From: an uncultured Lysobacter sp.
Lineage (GTDB): Bacteria; Pseudomonadota; Gammaproteobacteria; Xanthomonadales; Xanthomonadaceae
Assembly (NCBI GenBank): GCA_946480055.1
Contig: CAMLID010000001.1
Location: 130,581-194,580, forward strand
Direction: 5' to 3'
DNA: 64,000 nt
A program made the position numbers and the translations under genes. This document shows, piece by piece, positions 18,266-26,195 of the stretch (positions within the stretch are counted from its first letter, which is position 1; each line of letters begins with the position of its first letter). The notes under the pieces are model-generated. The model saw only the letters and a list, made by a program, of their open reading frames with translations, had not been told where the DNA came from and did no database searches.

Positions 18266-19563
18266 GCCGCAAGCTGTCCACGATCGAACACCTGATCGAC
18301 GGCAGCCTCGCCTATGCGGTCCGGCTCGAAGGCGAGATCGATGAGACGCGCCTGCGCGAGGCGCTGGCGCGCGTGCAGCGCAAGCATCCGGCCTTGCGCG
18401 CCACCCTGCAGGCGCAACGTGGCGGCCTGCACTACGTGGAAGACAGCGCCGGGCCCATCCCGCTGCGCGTGCTCGATCGGCATGGCGACGACGATTGCCG
18501 ACGTGAATCCGTGAACGAAGCGGAGACCCCGTTCGCGCACGGCCAGCCGCAGCTGCGTCTGGTCTGGCTACGCGGCGCGGGCGCCAGCGATCTGCTGTTC
18601 GTCGCCTCGCACCGCATCTGCGACGGTATGAGCCTGCTGATTCTGGTGCGGGAAACGCTGCTGGCTCTGTACGACGACGAACCGCTACGCCCCTACGCGG
18701 CGCTCAGCGCCACCGACATCGTCGGCGACTACTGCCCCGAACATCCGCGGCGCCGGCGCTGGACCGCGCACCTGATCGGGCTGCTGCTGCGGGTGCTGCC
18801 GCCGCTGCCGGCCCCGCGCAACCGCGAACATCACCTGGAATGGAGTGCCGGCCTGGCTCTGTCGACCGCGTTGCGGCAGCGTTGCAAGCGTGAGGGTGTG
18901 TCGGTGCATGCGGCATTGGTGGTAGCGCTGGACAGCGCCCTGCTGAGCGCGCTGGGCCGCGAGCGGCTGCCGGCCTGGATCGAAAGTCCGATGGACGGCC
19001 GCCGCGGCCGTCTGCCGGCGTTGGCCGACGACATGCTGTTCTACGGTGGCGGCGGCCTCAAGTTCCGCACCGGCGAAGCCGCCGCTGCCGATTTCTGGGA
19101 ACGCGCCCGCACAGTTCATCGCTCGATGCAGGGCCAGATCGAACGCGAGACCCGCGACATCCCAGGCCGCTACCACTTCTGCGAACTGATCCGCCCCCCT
19201 GCGCCGGCGCAGCTGCACGCGCTGATCCGATTCGGCAATGCGCTCGGGCTCAACGGCAGTTGGAACCGTTTCACCCTGTCCAACCTGGGCAATCTCGACC
19301 TGCTCGGCGACGACGCTCCGTTCCGCCTGCGCGATCTGCGCGTCTATGTGCACTCGCGTTCGGTCCGTGCCCTGGGCTTGATCGTCTATGCCCTGCATGG
19401 CCAGATCCGCTTCTACTGCATGGGCGACGAGCGCTGTATCACTCAGGACCGCGCCCAGGCCCTGCGCGACGCGCTGACGGCGATGCTGGACGCTCAGGTC
19501 GGCCGGTCCCAACCCGTACCGTCGGCCGAAGTCGGCGCGGCCGGCGCGGCGCTGGCCGGCTAG
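18262..19563 (+). CDS. Second stand-alone condensation-type protein, altered His motif
   Basis: 433 residues starting with GTG that overlaps the rhamnosyltransferase stop (GTGA). It resembles the 448-residue protein two genes upstream: KHPALRATLQ near the N-terminus, SHRICDG at 116-122 where HHxxxDG is expected, and a late FTLSNLGNLDLL. The second His of the motif, the catalytic one, and the Asp-Gly are kept, but the first His is Ser. It may therefore be a functional acyltransferase with another partner or a partly degenerate one. The two copies suggest at least two acylation steps or substrate-specific acylations. Last gene of the overlapping operon. Confidence 0.78.
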   Translation: MSRKLSTIEHLIDGSLAYAVRLEGEIDETRLREALARVQRKHPALRATLQAQRGGLHYVEDSAGPIPLRVLDRHGDDDCRRESVNEAETPFAHGQPQLRLVWLRGAGASDLLFVASHRICDGMSLLILVRETLLALYDDEPLRPYAALSATDIVGDYCPEHPRRRRWTAHLIGLLLRVLPPLPAPRNREHHLEWSAGLALSTALRQRCKREGVSVHAALVVALDSALLSALGRERLPAWIESPMDGRRGRLPALADDMLFYGGGGLKFRTGEAAAADFWERARTVHRSMQGQIERETRDIPGRYHFCELIRPPAPAQLHALIRFGNALGLNGSWNRFTLSNLGNLDLLGDDAPFRLRDLRVYVHSRSVRALGLIVYALHGQIRFYCMGDERCITQDRAQALRDALTAMLDAQVGRSQPVPSAEVGAAGAALAG

Positions 19564-19603
19564 ACGCGCCGATCGACGTCGGATCGACGCAACCACGCGA
19601 TAC

Positions 19604-19618
19604 AGCCCGTATCGGGCT
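19604..19618 (+). terminator. Short stem-loop after the biosynthetic operon
   Basis: AGCCCG-TAT-CGGGCT forms a 6-bp hairpin 40 nt after the operon stop and before the GST start at 19653. There is no T-run, so it may not terminate strongly. Confidence 0.3.
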
Positions 19619-19652
19619 AACCTGTCGTTCCGACCGGTTCGAGGAATCCGCG

Positions 19653-20336
19653 ATGGCGCTCGTTCTGTACCAGCATCCCCTGGCTTCGTTCTGCCACAAG
19701 GTGTTGATCGCCCTGTACGAGAACCGCACCGCCTTCGAGCCGCGCTTGATCGAACGCGCCGCCGCCGACGAGCACGCGCGTTTCCTCGACCTGTGGCCGG
19801 TCGGCAAGATGCCGGTGCTGCGCGACGAAGCGCGCGATATGACCGTGCCGGAAACCAGCATCATCATCGAGTACCTGGACCGCCATTACCCGGGCCCCGA
19901 ACCGCTGCTGCCGGCCGACCCGGCCGCCAACCTCGACGCGCGCCTGTGGGACCGCTTCTTCGATCTCTACGTCAGCGTGCCGATGCAGAAGATCGTGCTG
20001 GACCGCCTGCGCGGCGAAGGCGAACACGACCCGCGTGGCGTAGCCGACGCCCATGCCAGCCTGGGCATCGCCTACGGCATGATCGAGCGCCGCATGACCG
20101 GCCGCCTCTGGGCCGCCGGCGACAGCTTCGGCCTGGCCGATTGCTCGGCCGCACCGGCCTTGTTCTACGCCGGCATCGTGACTCCGTTCGGCGAGGGCCT
20201 CCCGAACCTGTCGGCTTATTTCGAACGGCTGTTGCAACGCCCCTCGTACGCGCGCGTGCTGGCCGAGGCCCGGCCCTACTTCAAACTGTTCCCCTACTAC
20301 GAGCGCATGCCGGCGCGCTTTTCGGCCGAGAACTGA
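19653..20336 (+). CDS. Glutathione S-transferase family protein
   Basis: 227 residues. The N-terminal thioredoxin-like domain starts LVLYQHPLASFCHKVLIAL, with a Ser/Cys pair near the usual catalytic position. GKMPVLRDEA and VPETSIIIEYLD give the cis-Pro and gamma-glutamyl-binding motifs. The helical C-terminal domain includes FGLADCSAAPALFY. Family role: glutathione conjugation or glutathione-dependent reduction in the cytoplasm. It follows the NRPS operon in the same direction after 89 nt, with a weak hairpin between; whether it belongs to the pathway is unclear. Confidence 0.88.
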   Translation: MALVLYQHPLASFCHKVLIALYENRTAFEPRLIERAAADEHARFLDLWPVGKMPVLRDEARDMTVPETSIIIEYLDRHYPGPEPLLPADPAANLDARLWDRFFDLYVSVPMQKIVLDRLRGEGEHDPRGVADAHASLGIAYGMIERRMTGRLWAAGDSFGLADCSAAPALFYAGIVTPFGEGLPNLSAYFERLLQRPSYARVLAEARPYFKLFPYYERMPARFSAEN

Positions 20337-20459
20337 CGTGCTTGCGGCCGGCGCGTGGCTGCGCCATGACCTGCGAGGTCATGGCCGGCATGCCCGCCCC
20401 TGCCTATCATCGGCAGCGAACGCCTAGCCCATGAGGCCGTACGAGGCCGCACGAGCACG

Positions 20460-21296
20460 ATGACGGATTTCGCAGTCTCCCGTTTGTTCGACAGCGGCAC
20501 CGTCGCAGTGCGCAACGTGCTGTGCGCCGGCCATTGCCGTCACCGCAGCGCCGAGGAATGCGCGTCCTCGACCCATCTGGTGTTTCCCTACCGCGGCCTC
20601 TATCTGCGCCACGTCGGCCAGGACCAATCGGTCGCCGACGCCAACCATGCCCTGCTGTTCAACGCAGGCGAGGCCTATCAGGTCAGCCACCCTGTGCTCG
20701 GCGGCGACTCCAGCCTGGTGCTGGCGATATCGGCGCCGCTGCTGCGCGAACTGGCTCCGGCTGAGCTGCTGCACAAGCGCGACGAGCTCGGCTTCAACCG
20801 CCAGTCGCTGCGCATCGACGCGCGCGCACAAGCCTTGGTCGCGTTGCTGCGGCATAGCCTGCAGATCGGCCATATCGAAGCGCTGGAAGCCGAGAGCCTG
20901 GCCCTGACCTTGGTCTGCCGCAGCCTGGGACCGCGCACTGCGCACGCCACCGCCGCGACTCATTCACGCCGGCGCCTGGTGGACCGGGTCAAAGTGCTGC
21001 TGGCCGAGAACCTGACCCGGCGCTGGAGCCTGGAGGAGATCGCGGCCGACATCGGCGGTTCGGCGGTCTACCTGACCCAGGCCTTCCAGCAGGTCGAGGG
21101 CCTGCCGCTCTATCGCTATCATCTGCAACTGCGCCTGGCGCGCGCCCTGGACCTGATTCCGCACAGCCAGGACATGTCGGCGCTGGCCCTGGACCTGGGT
21201 TTCTCCAGCCACAGCCACTTCAGCGCCGCGTTCAAGCAGGCCTACGGCCGTACGCCCACGGCGTTCCGGCGCTCGGCCTACGCCAAGAGCGCCTGA
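20460..21296 (+). CDS. AraC family transcriptional regulator
   Basis: 278 residues. The N-terminal half is a cupin-like sensor (HLVFPYRGLYLRHVG ... NHALLFNAGEAYQVSHP). The C-terminal HTH_18 domain spans about 180-275: RWSLEEIAADIGGSAVYLTQ forms the first HTH, and ALDLGFSSHSHFSAAFK the second with the typical HFS..FK. It precedes a small Cys-motif gene, a hydrolase and a reductase in the same direction after 108 nt, and may control that set. Ligand unknown. Confidence 0.9.
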   Translation: MTDFAVSRLFDSGTVAVRNVLCAGHCRHRSAEECASSTHLVFPYRGLYLRHVGQDQSVADANHALLFNAGEAYQVSHPVLGGDSSLVLAISAPLLRELAPAELLHKRDELGFNRQSLRIDARAQALVALLRHSLQIGHIEALEAESLALTLVCRSLGPRTAHATAATHSRRRLVDRVKVLLAENLTRRWSLEEIAADIGGSAVYLTQAFQQVEGLPLYRYHLQLRLARALDLIPHSQDMSALALDLGFSSHSHFSAAFKQAYGRTPTAFRRSAYAKSA

Positions 21297-21404
21297 TTCC
21301 GGTGCGCGGGCGGATCGCCGAACGCTAAAGATTCCGACAGCGGCCGCACCGCCCCGATGGTCTCCTGATGACGCCCGGACGACGGGTCAGAATCGGAGAA
21401 CCTC

Positions 21405-21542
21405 ATGAACGAAAACACCTGCGCCGCTTGCGACTGCGAGCTGGACGACCAGGCCATCGCGGTCAGCGTCGGCGGCCATACCGTCGAAGTCTGCTGCGAA
21501 GAATGCGCGCAGAAGCTGCGCGAAGCGGACGTGCGGCTATGA
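21405..21542 (+). CDS. 45-residue Cys-rich metal-binding-type protein
   Basis: A short gene with a GGAG site 7 nt upstream of the ATG at 21405, whose stop overlaps the next start (ATGA). The protein has the pairs CAACDC (C6, C9, C11) and CCEEC (C30, C31, C34), separated by a short beta-like stretch AIAVSVGGHTVEV. This arrangement resembles TRASH/zinc-ribbon-like modules that bind zinc or copper. The tight coupling to the hydrolase and reductase suggests an accessory role in the same pathway. No function can be assigned. Confidence 0.7.
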   Translation: MNENTCAACDCELDDQAIAVSVGGHTVEVCCEECAQKLREADVRL

Positions 21543-22432
21543 ACGGCGAGACCTACTTCGCCGCGCGCCGCTCGGTCGCCACACCCTCGGGCCGGATCAG
21601 CTACGTCGAACAGGGCCAGGGCCCGGTCGCGCTGTTCGTTCACGGCGTGTTGCTCAACGGCTATCTGTGGCGCCATCAGCTCGCGGAACTGGGCGACAGC
21701 CGACATTGCATCGCGGTCGACCTGCTCGCGCACGGCTACACCGAGGCCGGCGACGGCCAGGACGTGTCGGTCACCGCCAACGCGCACATGCTGGCGCAGT
21801 TCCTCGATGCGCTGGGCATCGACCGCGTCGACCTGGTCGGCAACGACAGCGGCGGCGGCGTTTGCCAGATCTTCGCCGCGCTTTACCCGCAGCGCATCCG
21901 CAGCCTGGCGCTGAGCAATTGCGACGCCCACGACAACTGGCCGCCGGAGGCTTTCAAGCCCTTCGTCGCAATGGTCGCGGCGGGCGGACTGGGCGATACG
22001 CTGCGGGCCATGCTGGCCGACAAGGCGGTGTTCCGCACCGCGTTGGCACCGGCCTACGAGCGACCCGAACAAATCGCGGACGCGACCATCGACACCTACC
22101 TGCGACCGCTGTTGGATCCGGCCCGACGTCTGGGCGAACTGGAACGCTTCGTCAATGCCTTCGATTGCCGCCACACCCTGGCGATCGAGGACGGACTGCG
22201 CCGCCTGCAGGCACCGACCCTGATCGCCTGGGGCACCGACGATATCTACTTCCCGCTGGCCTGGTCGGTCTGGCTGCAGCAGACCATCCCCGGCACCGTG
22301 CGACGGGTCGAGTTCGATGGCGCGCGCATCTTCTTCCCCGAAGAGCGCTGGCAGGACTTCAATCGCGAACTGCGCGCGCATTGGCAGACGCACTCCGTCG
22401 AAACCGCGGACGCGCAGGCGGCCACCGCATGA
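21539..22432 (+). CDS. Alpha/beta hydrolase lacking the usual catalytic histidine
   Basis: 297 residues, starting inside the stop of the 45-residue gene. The fold is clear: LFVHGVLLNGYLW, AVDLLAHGYTEA, and a nucleophile elbow GNDSGGG where Asp takes the nucleophile place, as in haloalkane dehalogenases and epoxide hydrolases. A late acid strand holds WGTDDIYFPL. Where GxGHF..E is expected the sequence reads GARIFFPEERW, so the usual base His is missing. A related FFPEE ending occurs in other alpha/beta hydrolases whose function is unclear. It may be a non-hydrolytic member or use another base. Its stop overlaps the following reductase start. Confidence 0.85.
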   Translation: MNGETYFAARRSVATPSGRISYVEQGQGPVALFVHGVLLNGYLWRHQLAELGDSRHCIAVDLLAHGYTEAGDGQDVSVTANAHMLAQFLDALGIDRVDLVGNDSGGGVCQIFAALYPQRIRSLALSNCDAHDNWPPEAFKPFVAMVAAGGLGDTLRAMLADKAVFRTALAPAYERPEQIADATIDTYLRPLLDPARRLGELERFVNAFDCRHTLAIEDGLRRLQAPTLIAWGTDDIYFPLAWSVWLQQTIPGTVRRVEFDGARIFFPEERWQDFNRELRAHWQTHSVETADAQAATA

Positions 22433-23475
22433 GCCGCACTCAGATCCGTGCCGCGGCATCGGCAGGCAAGGCCGTCGCTGTCTACGGCGCCTACGGTCAT
22501 ACCGCACGCTTCGTGATTGACGAACTGCTCCGGCGCGGCCTGGTGCCGCGCCTGTGCGGGCGCGATGCCGCCAAGCTGGCGGAGCTAGCCGACGCCTATC
22601 CGCATTTGCAGCGATGCCAGGCCTCGATCGAAGACCCGCGATCGCTGGATCGGATGCTGCAAGGCGCCTTCGCGGTGCTCAACTGCGCCGGCCCGTTCCT
22701 CGACACCGCCGCACCAGTGCTGGAAGCGGCGTTGCGCGCGGGGCTGCCCTATCTCGACCTGTGCGCCGAGCAAGGCGCGGTACTCGATCTGGTGACGGAC
22801 TACGACGAGCAGGCGCGCGCCGCCAGCGTCGTCGCGATTCCGGCCATGGCCTTCTTCGGCGGCCTGGCCGATCTGCTGACCACCGCCGCGCTGGGCGGTG
22901 CGCCGGATGCGGACGCGGTCGAGATCGCGGTCGCATTGGACAGCTGGCATCCGACCCTGGGCACGCGCGTGACCGGTCAGCGCAACCAGCGTCCGCGATT
23001 AGTGATCGCCGATGGCCGGCTCGCTCCGCTGGCGCAACCGCCGGCGACCCGCGAATGGACGTTTCCGCCCCCGTTCGGCGTGCAAGCGACCCTGGCCCTG
23101 CCGTTCTCGGAAATCGCCATCTTGTCGCGGCATCTGCGCTGCGCTCAAGTCGACTCGTACATGAACCTGACCGCCGTGCAGGACGTGCGCGATCCCGGCA
23201 CACCGACGCCGACCGCAGTCGATGAAAGCGGGCGATCGGCGCAACGCTACGTCGTCGACGTGCAGGTACGCCGGCATGGCCGCTCGCAGCGGGCGACCGC
23301 GCAGGGCCAGGACATCTACGCGGTCAGCGCGCCGCTGATCGTGGAGGCGCTGGTGCGCATACTCGACGGTCGTGCGAAAGCCGTGGGCGTGGTCGCCCCC
23401 GGCCAGGCCTTCGACGCCGCGGACTTCCTGACGTCGTTGACTACTCTGGAATGGACGCTGGATCAGAACCCGTGA
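22429..23475 (+). CDS. Saccharopine dehydrogenase-like NAD(P)-binding protein
   Basis: 348 residues; the start overlaps the hydrolase stop (ATGA). It has an N-terminal Rossmann fold with VAVYGAYGHTARFV (G-x-x-G-x-x-A/G-type nucleotide loop), followed by LCGRDAAKLAEL and NCAGPFLDTAAPV, the pattern of saccharopine dehydrogenase-like trans-acting enoyl reductases. YLDLCAEQG and PAMAFFGGLADLL continue the match. Family knowledge: members reduce enoyl or keto groups of lipids or amino acids; many are uncharacterised. Together with the hydrolase and the small Cys protein it forms a three-gene overlapping unit behind the AraC regulator. Confidence 0.83.
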   Translation: MSRTQIRAAASAGKAVAVYGAYGHTARFVIDELLRRGLVPRLCGRDAAKLAELADAYPHLQRCQASIEDPRSLDRMLQGAFAVLNCAGPFLDTAAPVLEAALRAGLPYLDLCAEQGAVLDLVTDYDEQARAASVVAIPAMAFFGGLADLLTTAALGGAPDADAVEIAVALDSWHPTLGTRVTGQRNQRPRLVIADGRLAPLAQPPATREWTFPPPFGVQATLALPFSEIAILSRHLRCAQVDSYMNLTAVQDVRDPGTPTPTAVDESGRSAQRYVVDVQVRRHGRSQRATAQGQDIYAVSAPLIVEALVRILDGRAKAVGVVAPGQAFDAADFLTSLTTLEWTLDQNP

Positions 23476-23519
23476 TTCGGATCGACCGGCGGGCCGCGCG
23501 ACTGCCCGCCGGTCGCGAT

Positions 23520-24434
23520 TCAATAGAATGCGATGCCCGGACGCAGCACCAGATGGAACACCAGAGTCAGCGCGATCAGCGCCAGCAGCGGAACCGTGAT
23601 CGAGCGCACCGGTGCGGCCTCGCCTGCACGCGAGGGGATCGCGAACCAGGCCGCGGCCTGCATCCACGCCACGCCGATCACGTATTCGGCCACAGGCACG
23701 ATCGCGACCTGATCCAGGCTGCCCGGCACCCGCATCGCCAGGATCAGCGGCAGCGCCAACAATCCCGGCAGGGTCGCGACGCGGAACACGAAACCGTTGC
23801 GCCGGCCCGGCGTGGCGATTTGCTCCGCGTGTGTGGCCAAGGCCAGCAGCGGGCGCAGCAAGCGGACCGCGATCCACACGATCAAGGCCATCACCAGCAA
23901 GGCCGTGGCAGTCTTGGTCGCGGCGCTCCACTGCAGGTACTCCATCGCCATGCCCACGTCGTTGCCGGGGAAGATCGCACCGACCACGAACTGCGGCAGC
24001 GCCTGGAAGCAGCCGTGGAAGACCATCCACAGGGCGAACAAGCGCCACAGCGCCGAGCGCGGTGGGCAGCGTCGCAGCCAGTACGCGCAGATCGCGGCGA
24101 CGATCAGCGTCGCCACTGCGCCGGTGCCCTGGAACAGTTTGGCCAGAGGGTCGTCGCCGTCCCAATGGTGGTTGTTGTGGAACAGCGTCGTGCGCAGCCC
24201 GGGCGTGAACGCCTTGGGCAGCACCAGGAACAGTTCCTGGATGAAGAAGATCAGGCTGAAGCACAGCGCGTAGAGCAGCATCGAGGCCAGGATCAGCTTC
24301 CAGTCCCAGATCGGATGCTCCGCCGGTGTGGCCGCGCGGTCGCGACGGCGCAGCAGCCCGGCCAGGCCCAGCAGCGAGGGGCCGCCCAGCGCGAACGAAG
24401 GAGCGAAGACGGAGAGAAAACCGGTGGCGGTCAT
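23520..24434 (-). CDS. Polytopic membrane protein of unknown function
   Basis: 304 residues with about eight hydrophobic segments. A loop after the second segment carries the His-rich, acidic motif HNNHHWDGDD, and a later segment has GMAMEYLQWS. These could bind a metal, but I recognise no family with a known reaction. It is convergent with the reductase gene. The hypothetical gene upstream on the same strand starts its stop codon 73 nt away. Confidence 0.75.
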   Translation of the reverse strand: MTATGFLSVFAPSFALGGPSLLGLAGLLRRRDRAATPAEHPIWDWKLILASMLLYALCFSLIFFIQELFLVLPKAFTPGLRTTLFHNNHHWDGDDPLAKLFQGTGAVATLIVAAICAYWLRRCPPRSALWRLFALWMVFHGCFQALPQFVVGAIFPGNDVGMAMEYLQWSAATKTATALLVMALIVWIAVRLLRPLLALATHAEQIATPGRRNGFVFRVATLPGLLALPLILAMRVPGSLDQVAIVPVAEYVIGVAWMQAAAWFAIPSRAGEAAPVRSITVPLLALIALTLVFHLVLRPGIAFY

Positions 24435-24506
24435 GCTGTCGCGCGCTAGCTGGTCCAGGCGCGAGTGTAGGGCCAGTCGCGCCCGCGCCGCGATCTCGCG
24501 GACGGA

Positions 24507-25043
24507 CTAATGGCGGAATTCGTAGAGCACGTCTTCGCGCATGCGCTCGAGCCAGTCGCCGGTCAAGGCCTGCACCGACACGGTCTGGCGGCCCTGCAGC
24601 GCGATGTCGGCGTACAGGGCGCCGTGGTAGTCGTGCAGCAGCAAGCCGATCCGGGCGCGGCTGTCGTAGGCCAGCGCCTCGCCGATAAAGGCGATCCACG
24701 ATGCCAGGGCCCCACGCACCGTGCCGTCGGCTTCGCGCTTGGCCTGCTGTTGGGCCTGGGCACGCGCGATCTTGGCCTCGCTCCAGCCTTTGCGGCGCAT
24801 CCGCTGTGCGGCTTCGGCCGGGTCGGCTTGATGTCGCAAACGCTCCGGCGCCAGCCTGCCCAAGGGCGTATCGCAATCACAATGGCCCAGGGTGGTCAGG
24901 AAGTAGCGCAAATCGGGACCGATCTGGCGCTCGATGCTCTCGTTCGACATCGGCTGCAACTGCCGGCCATGGCGACGCGCGATGGCGTCCAGGGCGGCGG
25001 CATCGGCGGTGACCGGGAGGGTGGCGGTGATGAAGCGGCACAT
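24507..25043 (-). CDS. Hypothetical protein
   Basis: 178 residues, cytoplasmic by appearance. It begins MCRFITATLPVTAD and has a central segment with GHCDCDTPLGRL, followed by a charged helix (RMRRKGWSEAKIARAQAQQ). Codon use matches its neighbours, which supports a real gene. No domain recognised. It lies 30 nt downstream of the zinc-ribbon gene on the same strand, so both may be one transcript. Confidence 0.7.
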   Translation of the reverse strand: MCRFITATLPVTADAAALDAIARRHGRQLQPMSNESIERQIGPDLRYFLTTLGHCDCDTPLGRLAPERLRHQADPAEAAQRMRRKGWSEAKIARAQAQQQAKREADGTVRGALASWIAFIGEALAYDSRARIGLLLHDYHGALYADIALQGRQTVSVQALTGDWLERMREDVLYEFRH

Positions 25044-25073
25044 GCGGCAAGTTTATGCGAAGCCAGGGCGAGA

Positions 25074-25433
25074 TCAGGATGCGTCCGGAACGTCGGTGGC
25101 CCGAACCTCGCCGCAAGCGGCGCAGAAGCTCGCATGCTGCGTGCGCAACGGCTTACTGCAGGCCGGGCACGGCGGGCCATACATGGCTATTCGGTGATGC
25201 CACAGCGCATTGACATTGGCCTCGCGGAGGCCGGTCAGGCTTTCGTAGACTTGCAGCGCTGACGCGTCAGGCGCGCGCTCCATCGCTTCCTTGAACGAGC
25301 AACCGTCTCGGACGCGGTAGTCCTGTATGTCCTGGATGCCTTTGAGCAACGCTGGCTCGAGCAGCGTCCACTCGCGCTCGTCGAGCATCGGCACGACGCT
25401 CTGGCAACGCCAGCAGTACAGATCATTGGCCAT
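25074..25433 (-). CDS. Small zinc-ribbon hypothetical protein
   Basis: 119 residues with two Cys pairs in different places: LYCWRCQ near the N-terminus, and CPACSKP plus FCAACGE at the C-terminus. The latter two form a four-Cys zinc-ribbon-like knuckle. The middle is an acidic helical part (MERAPDASALQVYESL). No function assigned; zinc binding is inferred from the Cys spacing. Confidence 0.7.
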   Translation of the reverse strand: MANDLYCWRCQSVVPMLDEREWTLLEPALLKGIQDIQDYRVRDGCSFKEAMERAPDASALQVYESLTGLREANVNALWHHRIAMYGPPCPACSKPLRTQHASFCAACGEVRATDVPDAS

Positions 25434-25460
25434 GCTCGATCGCGCGCTCGGCCTGCGGCC

Positions 25461-26045
25461 TTACTTGCCGAAACTCAACAGCAACTGATCCTGTTCCGGG
25501 AACATCGCAGCGAACGACAGTGCCTTCACCGAAGCGTCCGGCACCGAGGCCATGCGCTTGCACGCATCCGCCGGTCCCACGCCCAACAGCTCGGCGGCCT
25601 GGCTGAGGTTGGTTTCCGCGGTCTGCGCCGCATTGGCCTTAATGCTCGCCCAGATCGGCTCATAGTCGATCCGCAGCCGCGCGTAGACGATGGCGGTGGC
25701 CTCCGCCTCGGAGGTATGCTGGGCGTTGAAACGTCGAGCGTACGGCGCGATGTCGACGCCCTGCTTGCGGCAATGGCCGACATAGGTGTCGGTGTTGACG
25801 CGTAGATAGAGCGAGTAGTTGTCGGCGACCGCGTTGGCGAGCTGGCCGATGTTCTTGAATACCGCGTCCTGCGCGCCTGCACGCTCCTGTGCGACCGTCT
25901 GCATTGCCTCGGCGATCGGCCGGTTTGGGTAGCGAGTTTTCGCCAAGCGCACTATCTCGACCAGTTCGCTGGACACATCCTTCGCCGACGCGGGGAGTGC
26001 CAGGCAGGCCAGGCAGACCGCGGCGAGTACTTCCAGGTGTTTCAT
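25461..26045 (-). CDS. Secreted hypothetical protein
   Basis: 194 residues from the ATG at 26045, which begins a signal peptide MKHLEVLAAVCLACLALPASA with cleavage before KDVSS. The mature part is mostly helical, with conserved-looking NRPIAEAMQTV and IVYARLRIDYEPIW and two cysteines (GHCRKQG, DACKRM) that could form a disulfide. No family recognised. The longer frame to 26168 adds an Arg/Pro-rich extension and was rejected. Confidence 0.7.
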   Translation of the reverse strand: MKHLEVLAAVCLACLALPASAKDVSSELVEIVRLAKTRYPNRPIAEAMQTVAQERAGAQDAVFKNIGQLANAVADNYSLYLRVNTDTYVGHCRKQGVDIAPYARRFNAQHTSEAEATAIVYARLRIDYEPIWASIKANAAQTAETNLSQAAELLGVGPADACKRMASVPDASVKALSFAAMFPEQDQLLLSFGK

Positions 26046-26195
26046 GCGATCTCCGAATGCGAACGGCGCCACCCGTCCCCACGGCGGCTGCCGCCAGCCT
26101 AGCAAGCCCGGCAGCCGGTCGGTGCTGAGACCAAGGCGTCCGGCATGCGCGCGATGCGCCTCGCCCATCCTACGATGCGACGAATAGCTCCGCGC

